A DNA stretch of 21,171 nucleotides from a virus, in the IMG/VR virus record IMGVR_UViG_3300028569_000199, positions 1 to 21,171 of that record, one strand, 5' to 3'. Made by a program: the position numbers and the translations under genes. Numbering within the stretch: position 1 is the stretch's first letter; the number at the start of each line of letters is the position of its first letter. Below are positions 7,757 to 14,194 of this stretch, piece by piece. Below the pieces are notes generated by a model. That model was not told the origin of the DNA. It saw only the letters and a list, made by a program, of their open reading frames with translations, and ran no database searches.

Positions 7757-7773
7757 AAGTTTTAAGAAAACTT
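7757..7773. promoter_or_regulatory. Inverted repeat at the -35 of module 2
   Basis: AAGTTTT-AAG-AAAACTT is a perfect 7-bp inverted repeat with a 3-nt centre. Its right arm overlaps the first bases of TTGACA at 7772. No T run follows, so it looks more like an operator than a terminator. Its bases are all common in this genome, so chance is possible. Confidence 0.4.
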
Positions 7774-7817
7774 GACATTATAAAAATTAATGATACTTTA
7801 AAAGGGAGGGGGGCGGG
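7772..7817 (+). promoter_or_regulatory. Promoter/G-rich module 2
   Basis: TTGACA (7772-7777) is followed at 16 bp by TACTTT (7794-7799), preceded by TGA as in an extended -10. The G-rich segment GGGAGGGGGGCGGG (7804-7817) aligns without gaps to module 1 (10 of 14 identical), and both continue as TTTA(A/G)ATA. The rest of the 283-bp gap 7616-7898 holds three copies of a TTTATAATA(C/T)TTTA-like string (near 7714, 7832 and 7862) and no gene. Confidence 0.5.
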
Positions 7818-7884
7818 TTTAGATAATATATTTTATAATATTTTAATACATTTAGAAAGTATTTATAATATTTTATGTCAAAAA

Positions 7885-7893
7885 TATAAGTAA
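7885..7893 (+). promoter_or_regulatory. Candidate late promoter TATAAGTAA
   Basis: TATAAGTAA ends 6 bp before the GTG start at 7899. It differs by one base from the T4 late promoter TATAAATA recognised by gp55. The same ATAAGTAA core precedes the genes at 11024, 20733 and 15191 (minus strand). With T4-like geometry the transcript would begin within a base or two of the start codon. Confidence 0.5.
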
Positions 7894-7898
7894 CTTTA

Positions 7899-8144
7899 GT
7901 GAAAAACAATAAATCTAATAATTTTAATAATCTTTTTAGACAAATAATGGAAAACAATACTGCTGGAGGAGCTATGAGTGTTTTTGGTGATGTCTCTACT
8001 TCATGGGGAGAAAAGACTGCTGGTGATAATCGAATTCCTAAAGTTATTGGTAAAGTGATCAAAAGAAATCCTGTTGAATTAACTGTTTTTGCTACAGGAA
8101 AAAAATCTAAAAAGAAAAAAAATAATAGAAAACATGGCAAATAA
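7899..8144 (+). CDS. Small tagged phage protein (VFGD / RIPK type)
   Basis: The 81-residue protein begins at GTG. Its N-terminal helix (FNNLFRQIMENN) ends in an I16-M17-E18 site like the other tagged proteins in this window. It continues as TAGGAMSVFGDV and GDNRIPKVIGKV and ends in a very basic Lys/Arg/Asn tail. I recall small T4-like phage proteins with the same order (N-terminal IxEN, then VFG, GD.RIPK, basic tail), of unknown function; a head-associated role is inferred. The last 11 bp overlap the downstream nuclease gene. A GTG start was chosen because it follows the TATAAGTAA element and no in-frame ATG precedes the tag. Confidence 0.7.
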   Translation: MKNNKSNNFNNLFRQIMENNTAGGAMSVFGDVSTSWGEKTAGDNRIPKVIGKVIKRNPVELTVFATGKKSKKKKNNRKHGK

Positions 8145-8652
8145 AAATAAAAATAAAGGTAAGCGCGGTGAAAATGCAGTTTGTAAACTATTAGAATCCG
8201 TTTTCGGTCTTAGTTTCATGAGAGTTTTTACATCAGGTGCCTTTTTTGGCGGTAAAAATATTTCTAATTTTTCAAAATATACTAAAGTTCAACAAGATTT
8301 GAATGAAGGTGATATAGTTGTACCTGAAGAATTGTCACATTTTTCTTTGGAAGTAAAAAATTATAAAGAATTTCCTTTTCATGCATTATTTACCGGAAAA
8401 TGTGGAATATTGGATGGTTGGATAAAACAAGCATCACATACAAATAAACCTTTTTGGTTACTTTTTTTTAAAATTACGCACAAAAATGTATACGTGTGCC
8501 ATTTAAAAGAATATAAATTCTTGACAAAAGAAAATATAATGATATACAACAATAACTATTGTATAGAATTAGCAGAAAATTTTTTAAATAATAATAAAAA
8601 TAAAATGTTGGATATAAAATACAATAATAACGATGAAGGATTGGAAAAATGA
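8134..8652 (+). CDS. PD-(D/E)xK nuclease, Hjc/RecB-like resolvase type
   Basis: The start is taken at the ATG at 8134 (MANKNKNKGKRGEN, 172 residues); the frame extends upstream to 8089, but that would deeply overlap the previous gene, and 8134 gives the 11-bp overlap typical here. Motifs in order: KGKRGENAV with Glu13, RVFTSGAFFGG (30-40), EGDIV with Asp60, LEVKNYKEF with Glu73 and Lys75, and WIKQA with Gln99. This E...GD...ExK...Q set is typical of Hjc-like Holliday-junction resolvases and related phage endonucleases. It could resolve branched recombination intermediates before packaging; T4 does this with unrelated gp49. Cleavage specificity cannot be inferred. Confidence 0.75.
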   Translation: MANKNKNKGKRGENAVCKLLESVFGLSFMRVFTSGAFFGGKNISNFSKYTKVQQDLNEGDIVVPEELSHFSLEVKNYKEFPFHALFTGKCGILDGWIKQASHTNKPFWLLFFKITHKNVYVCHLKEYKFLTKENIMIYNNNYCIELAENFLNNNKNKMLDIKYNNNDEGLEK

Positions 8653-9188
8653 AATGTATTTATTGTGATGCTTCAAATTATGGATCAGGGTGCATTTACT
8701 CTCCTGTAAATGTCCATGCTCATATGGATGAACCTAACAACTGTATATATTGTGGATCTCCTAATACAGCATCCAAATGTCCTTATAATCCTTACGGGGA
8801 TACGCACATGAAAGGTAATATAATGTATCAAAAAATAAAAGAACAATTAAAAAAATCAGCAGTATTAAGTCATATATTTGAGGTTTTAGATCAAAAAAAT
8901 AATTTATCTTATAAATCACCGTTAGATAGATTTTATAAACGTTTGGCTGAATCGATTAAAAAATTATCTGAGCCGTTTTTAGATTCTTTTTTATTAAGAG
9001 AACAGACTATTTTTGAAAATATAAATTTTGAAGAAAAAATTAAAATATCAAAAATACAAAATCAATTGTATAAAAAAATAAAAGATTTAAAGGTTACTAT
9101 CACGGAAGCAAATTGTTCATTGCCACCAGAAATAGTTGAAAGAGTTTTAATAAATGCTATAATAGACTCTTGTGATTCAAATAAATAA
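8649..9188 (+). CDS. Tandem zinc-finger protein
   Basis: The 179-residue protein opens with two similar Cys/His units: CIYCDASNYGSGCIYSP followed by VHAH, and CIYCGSPNTASKCPYNP followed by DTH, each C-x2-C-x8-C with a His about 8-10 residues later, consistent with one zinc per unit. Similar CxYCGS...GC.YSP pairs occur, to my memory, in T4-like phage proteins without known function. After about residue 55 it is helical and Lys/Glu/Leu-rich. An RNA-, DNA- or protein-binding role is inferred only. It is coupled to the nuclease gene by ATGA, and the next gene overlaps its end. Confidence 0.75.
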   Translation: MKCIYCDASNYGSGCIYSPVNVHAHMDEPNNCIYCGSPNTASKCPYNPYGDTHMKGNIMYQKIKEQLKKSAVLSHIFEVLDQKNNLSYKSPLDRFYKRLAESIKKLSEPFLDSFLLREQTIFENINFEEKIKISKIQNQLYKKIKDLKVTITEANCSLPPEIVERVLINAIIDSCDSNK

Positions 9189-9642
9189 ACATTTGTATTG
9201 TGTTTTATCAGAAAGACTATTGATGTTTTCGATTAGTTCTTTTTGTGATGATCTTGTTGTTGAAATATTAAATTATCTATATGATTGGAATCTGCTCGAA
9301 GATGGTAAAATAAAAAAAAATGTTAGATGTGTAAACGATGTTTTAAAAAATACTATAATTAAAATAAACGAAGAGTTAAAAGTAATAAGCCATGAAAAAA
9401 ATATGAAACTTATTTTTTTCGATACTGATATAGACCTGTCAGATGTTTCGGATCATTTAGAAGATTCTGAGTATTTTACACATAAAATATATTCTTATTG
9501 CAAAAAAATATTTTGTAAAAACAAAAAAATACCATTTATAGATCAAAAATTTTATCAAAATTCTTTAATATTTGATGATATACCGTGTTTAGGTCTAACG
9601 GGTGAGCAAAAAGAAATATTATTAAAAATTTTAAAAAATTAA
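9172..9642 (+). CDS. Unknown protein
   Basis: I do not recognise this 156-residue product (GTG start at 9172, 17-bp overlap with the preceding gene). An alternative start is the ATG at 9223, giving MFSISSFCDDLVVE. It is helical and rich in Lys, Ile and Asp, with Cys pairs (YCKKIFCKNKK) that do not form a clear zinc site. It is the last gene of the rightward unit starting at 7899 and converges with the lysozyme gene so tightly that both stop codons share TTAA at 9639-9642. Confidence 0.65.
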   Translation: MIQINKHLYCVLSERLLMFSISSFCDDLVVEILNYLYDWNLLEDGKIKKNVRCVNDVLKNTIIKINEELKVISHEKNMKLIFFDTDIDLSDVSDHLEDSEYFTHKIYSYCKKIFCKNKKIPFIDQKFYQNSLIFDDIPCLGLTGEQKEILLKILKN

Positions 9643-10241
9643 CACGACAAAACTAATTTAGATTCTTCTTCTCTTCTTTCCAATAATCCATCTAATTTTT
9701 TACCAATCCACAATCTTTTCATTTTTATTATTTCTTCGGATATTTCTTTATATTTTTTTAACAATATCAAATTTTTTATATTTTTCATTTCTATTCTGGA
9801 TGGACCGCTCAGAGATGAACCGCGATTAAAAATGATTGATGTTAGAGCTACTTGAGCACTTGGACACAACTCTTCGGTTTTTGGCCATACTTTTAAAGTG
9901 AGATTATAAAACTTAGGAAGTATTATATCGTAAAAAACTCTTTCAGCATTATCCCATGAAACTTTTATACCTTTTAATTTTTTAATATAACTTTTAGCAT
10001 TTAGTCCGGTTTCTCCTATACATCCTAAAACCAAATTGATTTCGGTTTCGTTTAAAAAATTAAATATTTTTTTTAGTTCTGTTTCAGTGTAATATGCACA
10101 GTCTACACCTATCATTATAGTTGGACCCGAAGCCCCACCGGGATACGTGAAATGACTTAAATATTTTTCGTAATAATTTTTACCACCAGATTCCCAATTT
10201 ATAATAGGAGACCAGTCAAAATTCAAATAATCGTTATTCAT
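9639..10241 (-). CDS. Phage lysozyme, pesticin/T4-lysozyme-like muramidase
   Basis: The 200-residue enzyme has the N-terminal catalytic arrangement of the pesticin/T4-lysozyme superfamily: NWESGGKNYYEKYLSHFTYPGG with catalytic Glu17, then SGPTIMIGVDCAY with Thr41 and Asp47. It also has the conserved C-lobe segment ALTSIIFNRGSSLSGPSRIEM. It should cleave the glycan strand of peptidoglycan, either as endolysin or as a virion lysozyme. No signal peptide is visible, so it would need a holin. The overlapping upstream gene (8 bp) encodes a small two-TM membrane protein, which favours the endolysin role. It is the last gene of a leftward unit. Confidence 0.88.
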   Translation of the reverse strand: MNNDYLNFDWSPIINWESGGKNYYEKYLSHFTYPGGASGPTIMIGVDCAYYTETELKKIFNFLNETEINLVLGCIGETGLNAKSYIKKLKGIKVSWDNAERVFYDIILPKFYNLTLKVWPKTEELCPSAQVALTSIIFNRGSSLSGPSRIEMKNIKNLILLKKYKEISEEIIKMKRLWIGKKLDGLLERREEESKLVLSC

Positions 10242-10668
10242 GTTCTTTAAAATCTAATGTATAATCATCTTCTTTTGGCGATTTGGTATATTCTTTAACC
10301 GACATCGTATCAGTATTTGCGTTATAATTAACCGAACTTGAGCTATTAATTTTATAATCCAATACAGTTTGAACACCTAGATAAAACCCAACAACTAAAG
10401 CAAACAATTCTATAGTTTTAGAAAATAATGTTACAAATCCGGTTATTTTTTCAGGCATATCCGGTAATAAAAATAAAATAAATATACTCGTAAAATAATA
10501 AAAACAAATAATCAATATACTAGTAAAAACTATAAAAAATTTTTTAGATTTTAAAAAATTAATAGTACCTAATTCCTCTGTTTTATTGAGTGGTGTTTTA
10601 GGAGGAACTACATTACTCTGTAAAAAAGACGATGCATTTAAAAAAATGTTTTTAAGTGTTTTTAACAT
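10234..10668 (-). CDS. Putative holin (two-TM membrane protein)
   Basis: The start is set at the ATG at 10668 (MLKTLKN); an in-frame ATG at 10683 would add five residues and overlap the upstream gene by 32 bp. Two hydrophobic segments are evident: KFFIVFTSILIICFYYFTSI (about residues 44-65) and a second around IELFALVVGFYLGVQTVL (about 86-103). These are followed by a polar C-terminal tail rich in Ser, Asn, Asp and Glu. Overlap with the lysozyme gene makes a holin the most likely role, but this is context-based; no family signature is recognised. Confidence 0.68.
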   Translation of the reverse strand: MLKTLKNIFLNASSFLQSNVVPPKTPLNKTEELGTINFLKSKKFFIVFTSILIICFYYFTSIFILFLLPDMPEKITGFVTLFSKTIELFALVVGFYLGVQTVLDYKINSSSSVNYNANTDTMSVKEYTKSPKEDDYTLDFKEHE

Positions 10669-10942
10669 GTGAACGTAAGGCATCTATAATTGCCGCAAAA
10701 TTATTTTTATCAGCAATTGTTGCTAAAATTTTTCCGGTTCCGTCTGTAATATTATATCGATTTGTTTTAGGGTCTAATGAAACTTTAATAGATGGTTCTG
10801 ATGCACGAGGAGAAACATTTTGCGGTGCATTATTATTTTGTTTCGGGGTCATTTGTATAGCCGGATCATTTGATAATTTCATATTTTTAAGATCAGACAT
10901 CATATTATCAAGATTTTCGTTTAAAATGGTTTTAAAATTCAT
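10652..10942 (-). CDS. Small protein with N-terminal LNE tag-like site
   Basis: The 96-residue product begins MNFKTILNENLDN, with L7-N8-E9 a possible early (L/I)-x-E cleavage site as in other proteins here. It then has a Pro/Asn/Gln-rich linker (PKQNNNAPQNVSPR) and a small C-terminal domain with SLDPKTNRYNITDGTGKILA, probably a short beta hairpin followed by a helix. The family is not recognised. It heads the leftward unit with the putative holin and lysozyme. Its upstream region contains the 34-bp tandem repeat. Confidence 0.65.
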   Translation of the reverse strand: MNFKTILNENLDNMMSDLKNMKLSNDPAIQMTPKQNNNAPQNVSPRASEPSIKVSLDPKTNRYNITDGTGKILATIADKNNFAAIIDALRSHVKNT

Positions 10943-10944
10943 AT

Positions 10945-11012
10945 ATAAATAATTATCTTTTTTATAAGTTATATTATAATAAATAATTATCTTTTTTATA
11001 AGTTATATTATA
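10945..11012. repeat. Perfect 34-bp tandem duplication in a divergent promoter region
   Basis: Bases 10945-10978 and 10979-11012 are identical. The 81-bp gap between the divergent genes ending at 10942 and starting at 11024 is almost filled by this duplication. TATAAATA, the exact T4 late consensus, spans 10944-10951 at copy 1; in copy 2 the first base is A instead of T. It may duplicate promoter elements for both directions. Confidence 0.85.
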
Positions 11013-11019
11013 TAAGTAA
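11011..11019 (+). promoter_or_regulatory. Candidate late promoter TATAAGTAA
   Basis: TATAAGTAA ends 4 bp before the ATG at 11024. It is identical to the 9-mers at 7885 and 20714. The ATG at 11030 (MSKFD) is an alternative start giving a short leader instead of a leaderless transcript. Confidence 0.5.
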
Positions 11020-11023
11020 TTTT

Positions 11024-11404
11024 ATGAAAATGTCTAAATTCGATACAGTATACCAAAAATCATATAAATTATTCTTAAAAGAAGAAGCTCCGATGCCTAC
11101 AGGTGCTATGACCGATACTAATCAGATTAAACAAGGAGCACCCGCACCCCCCGAAGCGGCAGAAAATCCTACAGACGATCAAATAAATCAATCTGAGTTA
11201 CCTGATCCCAATGATGTGATAGGAGTAAAAACAGATTTATTAAAAATGTTTCAAGATTTTTTTAATGCTGACCAACAAAGACAAGAAGAATTTAAAAGAA
11301 CTCTTTCTACTAAATCCATAGATGCTAATAATTCTGAACGGTTGATTTCACAAATGAAAGAATTTATAGCATCAGGAGAAAAACCAAAACAATCTTCTAT
11401 TTGA
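11024..11404 (+). CDS. Acidic tagged protein, possible head-core or internal protein
   Basis: This is a 126-residue protein (124 from Met3). The N-terminus SKFDTVYQKSYKLFLKEEAP fits the tag pattern, with L18-K19-E20 as a possible cleavage site. The rest is low-complexity, Pro/Ala/Glu/Gln-rich (GAPAPPEAAENPTDDQ), then a helix (TDLLKMFQDFFNADQQRQEEF), resembling small disordered head-core or scaffold-like proteins. No enzyme motif is present and the family is not recognised. Two ATG codons lie 6 bp apart. It is preceded by the 34-bp tandem repeat and TATAAGTAA, consistent with late expression. Confidence 0.7.
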   Translation: MKMSKFDTVYQKSYKLFLKEEAPMPTGAMTDTNQIKQGAPAPPEAAENPTDDQINQSELPDPNDVIGVKTDLLKMFQDFFNADQQRQEEFKRTLSTKSIDANNSERLISQMKEFIASGEKPKQSSI

Positions 11405-11429
11405 CTTTTTTAGAAAATTGGTTAATAAT
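11401..11429 (+). promoter_or_regulatory. Candidate sigma-70 promoter for the 11443 unit
   Basis: TTGACT (11401-11406), 17 bp, AATAAT (11424-11429), each 5/6 to consensus. The following AGGA at 11432-11435 lies 7 bp before the ATG at 11443, one of the few Shine-Dalgarno-like sites in the window. Confidence 0.4.
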
Positions 11430-11442
11430 ATAGGAATGTATT

Positions 11443-11727
11443 ATGGAATCAAAAATTAATTTGTTATTGACAAAGGAAGAATTTTCTCTTATATTGGAAT
11501 CGTTATTATTCGCATGTTCAGTTGATGCTAATGCTGACTGGGACTACGATGATACGATAAAAATAAAAGATATGCTTCTAAAATTTAGAATAAAAAATCC
11601 AACATTACCAACTAATAGAATTAGTGTTTTGAGTAAAATTGATGAAAAATATGAATATAATGATTTACATACTGAAGAATTGGTCAAGTATTTTCCAGAA
11701 ATAGTTTTAACAGAAAATTTTATATGA
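11443..11727 (+). CDS. Unknown small protein
   Basis: The 94-residue product (MESKINLLLTKEEFSLILESLLFACSVDANADWD...) is mainly helical and acidic. Its N-terminal half reads like many short phage proteins with an 'F.lIlesLl.a' helix, but no function can be assigned. It is translationally coupled (ATGA, 11724-11727) to the downstream P-loop protein, suggesting joint expression. The start is supported by AGGA 7 bp upstream. Confidence 0.7.
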   Translation: MESKINLLLTKEEFSLILESLLFACSVDANADWDYDDTIKIKDMLLKFRIKNPTLPTNRISVLSKIDEKYEYNDLHTEELVKYFPEIVLTENFI

Positions 11728-12386
11728 AAATTTGCGTAACAGGAACAGCATGTCAAGGTAAATCAACATACGTATCCGATTTTTTAAAAAATTGGAACAT
11801 GTATAAAACTTCAGAAAAATCTTATAGAGATATAGTTAAAGAAAAAAACCTCTCCATAAACGAAGATGGCAATGAAGATTCTCAAAAAATTATTTTAGAT
11901 ATTTTAGTAGAACAGGCTATTTCTTTCACTAAAGATGAAGATGTTATATTAGATCGATGCGTTTTAGACAATCTAGCATATACAGTATGGTTAAATTTAA
12001 ATGGTAAGGTTAGTGATGCATTTGTAGAAAAAACAAGAACTATTGTACATGAAACTTTAAGAATGTATGATATTATATTATTTTTTCCTATTACAAAACA
12101 TTCACCCATAAACATAGTGAAAGAAGGATTGCGGAGTGTTAACGAACAATATCGAGAAGAAATTGATAATATTTTTAAAATATTTCAACAATCTTATTTG
12201 GATGGTGATGGTAAAATTTTCCCCAAAAACGATTGTCCAGCATTTATTGAAATATTTGGAACACCAGAACAAAGAATCAAATTAACAGAATTGTACATTA
12301 ATAATGACGGTAAACCTTATGGTGATGATGATTCATTAATGTCTGATATATATATGCCACCAGAAAAACAAATAATTGTACCTTAA
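11724..12386 (+). CDS. P-loop kinase-like protein (AAA_28/NadR or dNMP-kinase-like)
   Basis: The 220-residue protein has an N-terminal Walker A loop GTACQGKST (7-15), a YRDIVKEKNL segment typical of NadR/AAA_28 proteins, and VILDRCVLDNLAY, the second acidic motif of the same group, with ILFFPI as the next strand. A Lys/Arg-containing lid region (EGLRSVNEQYREEID) follows. Such phage proteins are annotated as NadR-like ATPases or nucleoside/nucleotide kinases; substrate is uncertain. The last 40 residues (GDDDSLMSDIYMPPEKQ) are an acidic extension. ATGA coupling to the previous gene. Confidence 0.78.
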   Translation: MKICVTGTACQGKSTYVSDFLKNWNMYKTSEKSYRDIVKEKNLSINEDGNEDSQKIILDILVEQAISFTKDEDVILDRCVLDNLAYTVWLNLNGKVSDAFVEKTRTIVHETLRMYDIILFFPITKHSPINIVKEGLRSVNEQYREEIDNIFKIFQQSYLDGDGKIFPKNDCPAFIEIFGTPEQRIKLTELYINNDGKPYGDDDSLMSDIYMPPEKQIIVP

Positions 12387-12410
12387 AAAGATAAATAGTT
12401 TATAAATATC

Positions 12411-13205
12411 ATGAAAAAAACAAAATTCGACATTCTTTTTGAAAAAGTTGTAATAGTCAATGAAGGAAGAAAGAAAAAAGTATACCCTAAATATACTTTA
12501 AATATGGATAAATTATCAGAAGATTTAAAAAACTTAAAAAGTCCATTTAAAAATTTCTATTTACAAGCATTGCAACATGTACAATCCACCGGAAATTTAC
12601 CAGAGACTAAACCTGAATGGGAAAGTACTATAAATATCGGTTTAATGAATCAAGGGTTAGGACCAGATGAAAGAAAATTGTTATTTAAAAGATTTTGGCA
12701 TGTGTTAAGCACACCAGATCATTCTTATTTTGTCGAATTTGATGAAAATTCTACCAGCGAAGAAGAACCCGCAAAATCAATATCGAGCGTAGAAGAACAT
12801 ATCTATAATTATATAATTGAATCGGATGATGAATCATCAACCAAAGAAGAAATCAAATCTTTTATTTCTAAATATGGTCACGAAGAAGAAGAAGTTGATA
12901 AAATTATAGACAAAATGGTTAAGGATGGTCAATTGGGAGAACAAGATGGCAAATTGGTAGCAATAAAAGATCCAGCTTTAGATGATTTAGAAGAACCTGA
13001 AACCTTTGATAATAATATCAAGGATGATGATTTGGAAGGATTACGAACCGACATAGAATCAGGAGAAGGCGATGACTACAATACTGATAGTTCAATATCA
13101 TCTGAAATCGATCCTGAACTTGCAAAAGATTTAGGTATAGATTCTAACGATCCTTGGGGTGAAAAGGGAATGCTAGATGACAATTACGATGACTATAACG
13201 ATTAA
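12411..13205 (+). CDS. Acidic tagged protein with winged-helix-like segment
   Basis: The N-terminus MKKTKFDILFEKVVIVNEG resembles the other tags, with V16-N17-E18 as a possible cleavage site. The 264-residue protein then has a basic region (GRKKKVYPKY), a helical domain to about 115 and a segment at about 126-170 (VEEHIYNYIIESDDESSTKEE, then EEVDKIIDKMVKDGQL) that reads like a winged-helix fold. The C-terminal third is highly acidic and probably disordered. The family is not recognised. TATAAATA ends 2 bp before the ATG, too close to be a T4-type promoter for this start. Confidence 0.7.
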   Translation: MKKTKFDILFEKVVIVNEGRKKKVYPKYTLNMDKLSEDLKNLKSPFKNFYLQALQHVQSTGNLPETKPEWESTINIGLMNQGLGPDERKLLFKRFWHVLSTPDHSYFVEFDENSTSEEEPAKSISSVEEHIYNYIIESDDESSTKEEIKSFISKYGHEEEEVDKIIDKMVKDGQLGEQDGKLVAIKDPALDDLEEPETFDNNIKDDDLEGLRTDIESGEGDDYNTDSSISSEIDPELAKDLGIDSNDPWGEKGMLDDNYDDYND

Positions 13206-13208
13206 TTG

Positions 13209-13237
13209 TTGACATTTTTATAGCTTAGTGTCATAAT
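13209..13237 (+). promoter_or_regulatory. Sigma-70-type promoter at the primase start
   Basis: TTGACA (13209-13214), 17 bp, CATAAT (13232-13237), then 6 bp to the ATG at 13244. The expected +1, seven bases after the -10, is the A of the ATG, so the promoter-derived primase mRNA would be leaderless. The helicase promoter at 17673 has the same geometry. Confidence 0.65.
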
Positions 13238-13255
13238 ACCGACATGACACTAAGC
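13223..13255. promoter_or_regulatory. 12-bp perfect inverted repeat covering the primase start codon
   Basis: GCTTAGTGTCAT (13223-13234), a 9-nt spacer, and ATGACACTAAGC (13244-13255) form a perfect inverted repeat. The right arm begins exactly with the primase ATG and the left arm overlaps the -10. It could be a repressor operator, or in read-through RNA from 12411 a hairpin that hides the start codon. No T run follows on either strand, so it is not an intrinsic terminator. Confidence 0.75.
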
Positions 13256-14194
13256 GAAAATTATATATTAAACGCTTTTTATACCTATTCGGGCGATCCA
13301 TCGTTTAATAAATATGATGGAAATTATAATGCATCGTGTCCTATTTGCAGAGAAGGAAATTCTTGGGGTAGGAAAAAAAGATTGTTCTATTACCCTAAAA
13401 CCCAATCTTTATTTTGTTTTAATTGTCAAAAGTCTTGGTCGGCTATAAATTGGTTATCTAATATAACCGGACTTTCTTACGATGAAATTTTTTTAGAAAA
13501 TAAAAATGAGGATTTTTCTAAAGAAATTAAAAATATTGGTATAAAAAAAGAGTATATAATACCATCACTGCCTTACGATTCTATTAATATTTTAGATCAT
13601 ACTCAACAGAAATATTATAAAAACAATAGATATTTTAATAAAGCTGTTGATTATATAAAAGCTAGAAAAATTGATACTGCAATAAATCGATCTAAAACTT
13701 ATTATATAAGTTTGAACGATAAGATTCACAGGAATAGATTGATTATTCCTTTTTATGACACATCCAATAAAATAATATTTTATCAAACTAGATCATTGGA
13801 TGGATCAGAACCAAGATATTTGGGAAAAATTGGTCACGATAAAACAATTTTTGGTATAGAAAATATCAATCCTAATATTGATTATATTTTTCTATTCGAA
13901 GGTCCGATAGATTCTATGTTTGTTAAAAACGGTGTTGCTGTTTGCGGTTTAACTTTAACAAAAACACAAAAGGAACAACTTAACGCTTTTCCGTTTCATA
14001 TAAAAATATGGGTAATCGATAATATAGCAGTTACAAAGGATGAGGAGACTAAGCAAAAGGTACTAAAACTTTTAAATGAATCTGAAAAAGTATTCAGATG
14101 GCCTACTACAAAATACAAAGATTTTAATGATATAGCTATAGATAAAAATTTAAATGAAATTGATTATAAATTTATTCTGAAGAATTTGTACTAA
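13244..14194 (+). CDS. 61: DNA primase, gp61-like (zinc ribbon plus Toprim)
   Basis: The 316-residue protein (T4 gp61 is about 342) has a CHC2/zinc-ribbon domain with SCPICREG (Cys32, Cys35) and LFCFNCQKSW (Cys58, Cys61). The catalytic core has HRNRLIIPF (162-170), a Toprim motif FLFEGPIDSMF (216-226, Glu219 and Asp223) and a second acidic strand KIWVIDN (254-260). It would make RNA primers for the lagging strand with the gp41-type helicase, which is not in this window. Its promoter predicts a leaderless mRNA. It overlaps the convergent gene at 14172 by 23 bp. Confidence 0.88.
   Translation: MTLSENYILNAFYTYSGDPSFNKYDGNYNASCPICREGNSWGRKKRLFYYPKTQSLFCFNCQKSWSAINWLSNITGLSYDEIFLENKNEDFSKEIKNIGIKKEYIIPSLPYDSINILDHTQQKYYKNNRYFNKAVDYIKARKIDTAINRSKTYYISLNDKIHRNRLIIPFYDTSNKIIFYQTRSLDGSEPRYLGKIGHDKTIFGIENINPNIDYIFLFEGPIDSMFVKNGVAVCGLTLTKTQKEQLNAFPFHIKIWVIDNIAVTKDEETKQKVLKLLNESEKVFRWPTTKYKDFNDIAIDKNLNEIDYKFILKNLY

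Noticed and set aside
7804-7817. GGAGG inside the G-rich block as a Shine-Dalgarno
   Set aside because: The nearest downstream ATG (7874) is far away and opens only a four-codon frame.
7787-8140. Minus-strand open frame of 117 codons
   Set aside because: It is antisense to the tagged protein at 7899 and runs through the G-rich control region; composition (poly-Phe/Leu from antisense Lys codons) is that of a shadow.
8521-8540. TTGACA followed by TATAAT inside the nuclease gene
   Set aside because: The spacing is only 8 bp, too short for sigma-70.
11467-11495. TTGACA-N17-TATATT within the 11443 gene
   Set aside because: It is a good sequence match but lies inside a coding region, far from the next start (11724). 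About six TTGACA per strand are expected by composition, so chance is likely.
12401-12408. TATAAATA as a late promoter for the 12411 gene
   Set aside because: It ends 2 bp before the ATG, so the T4-like start site would lie inside the coding sequence.
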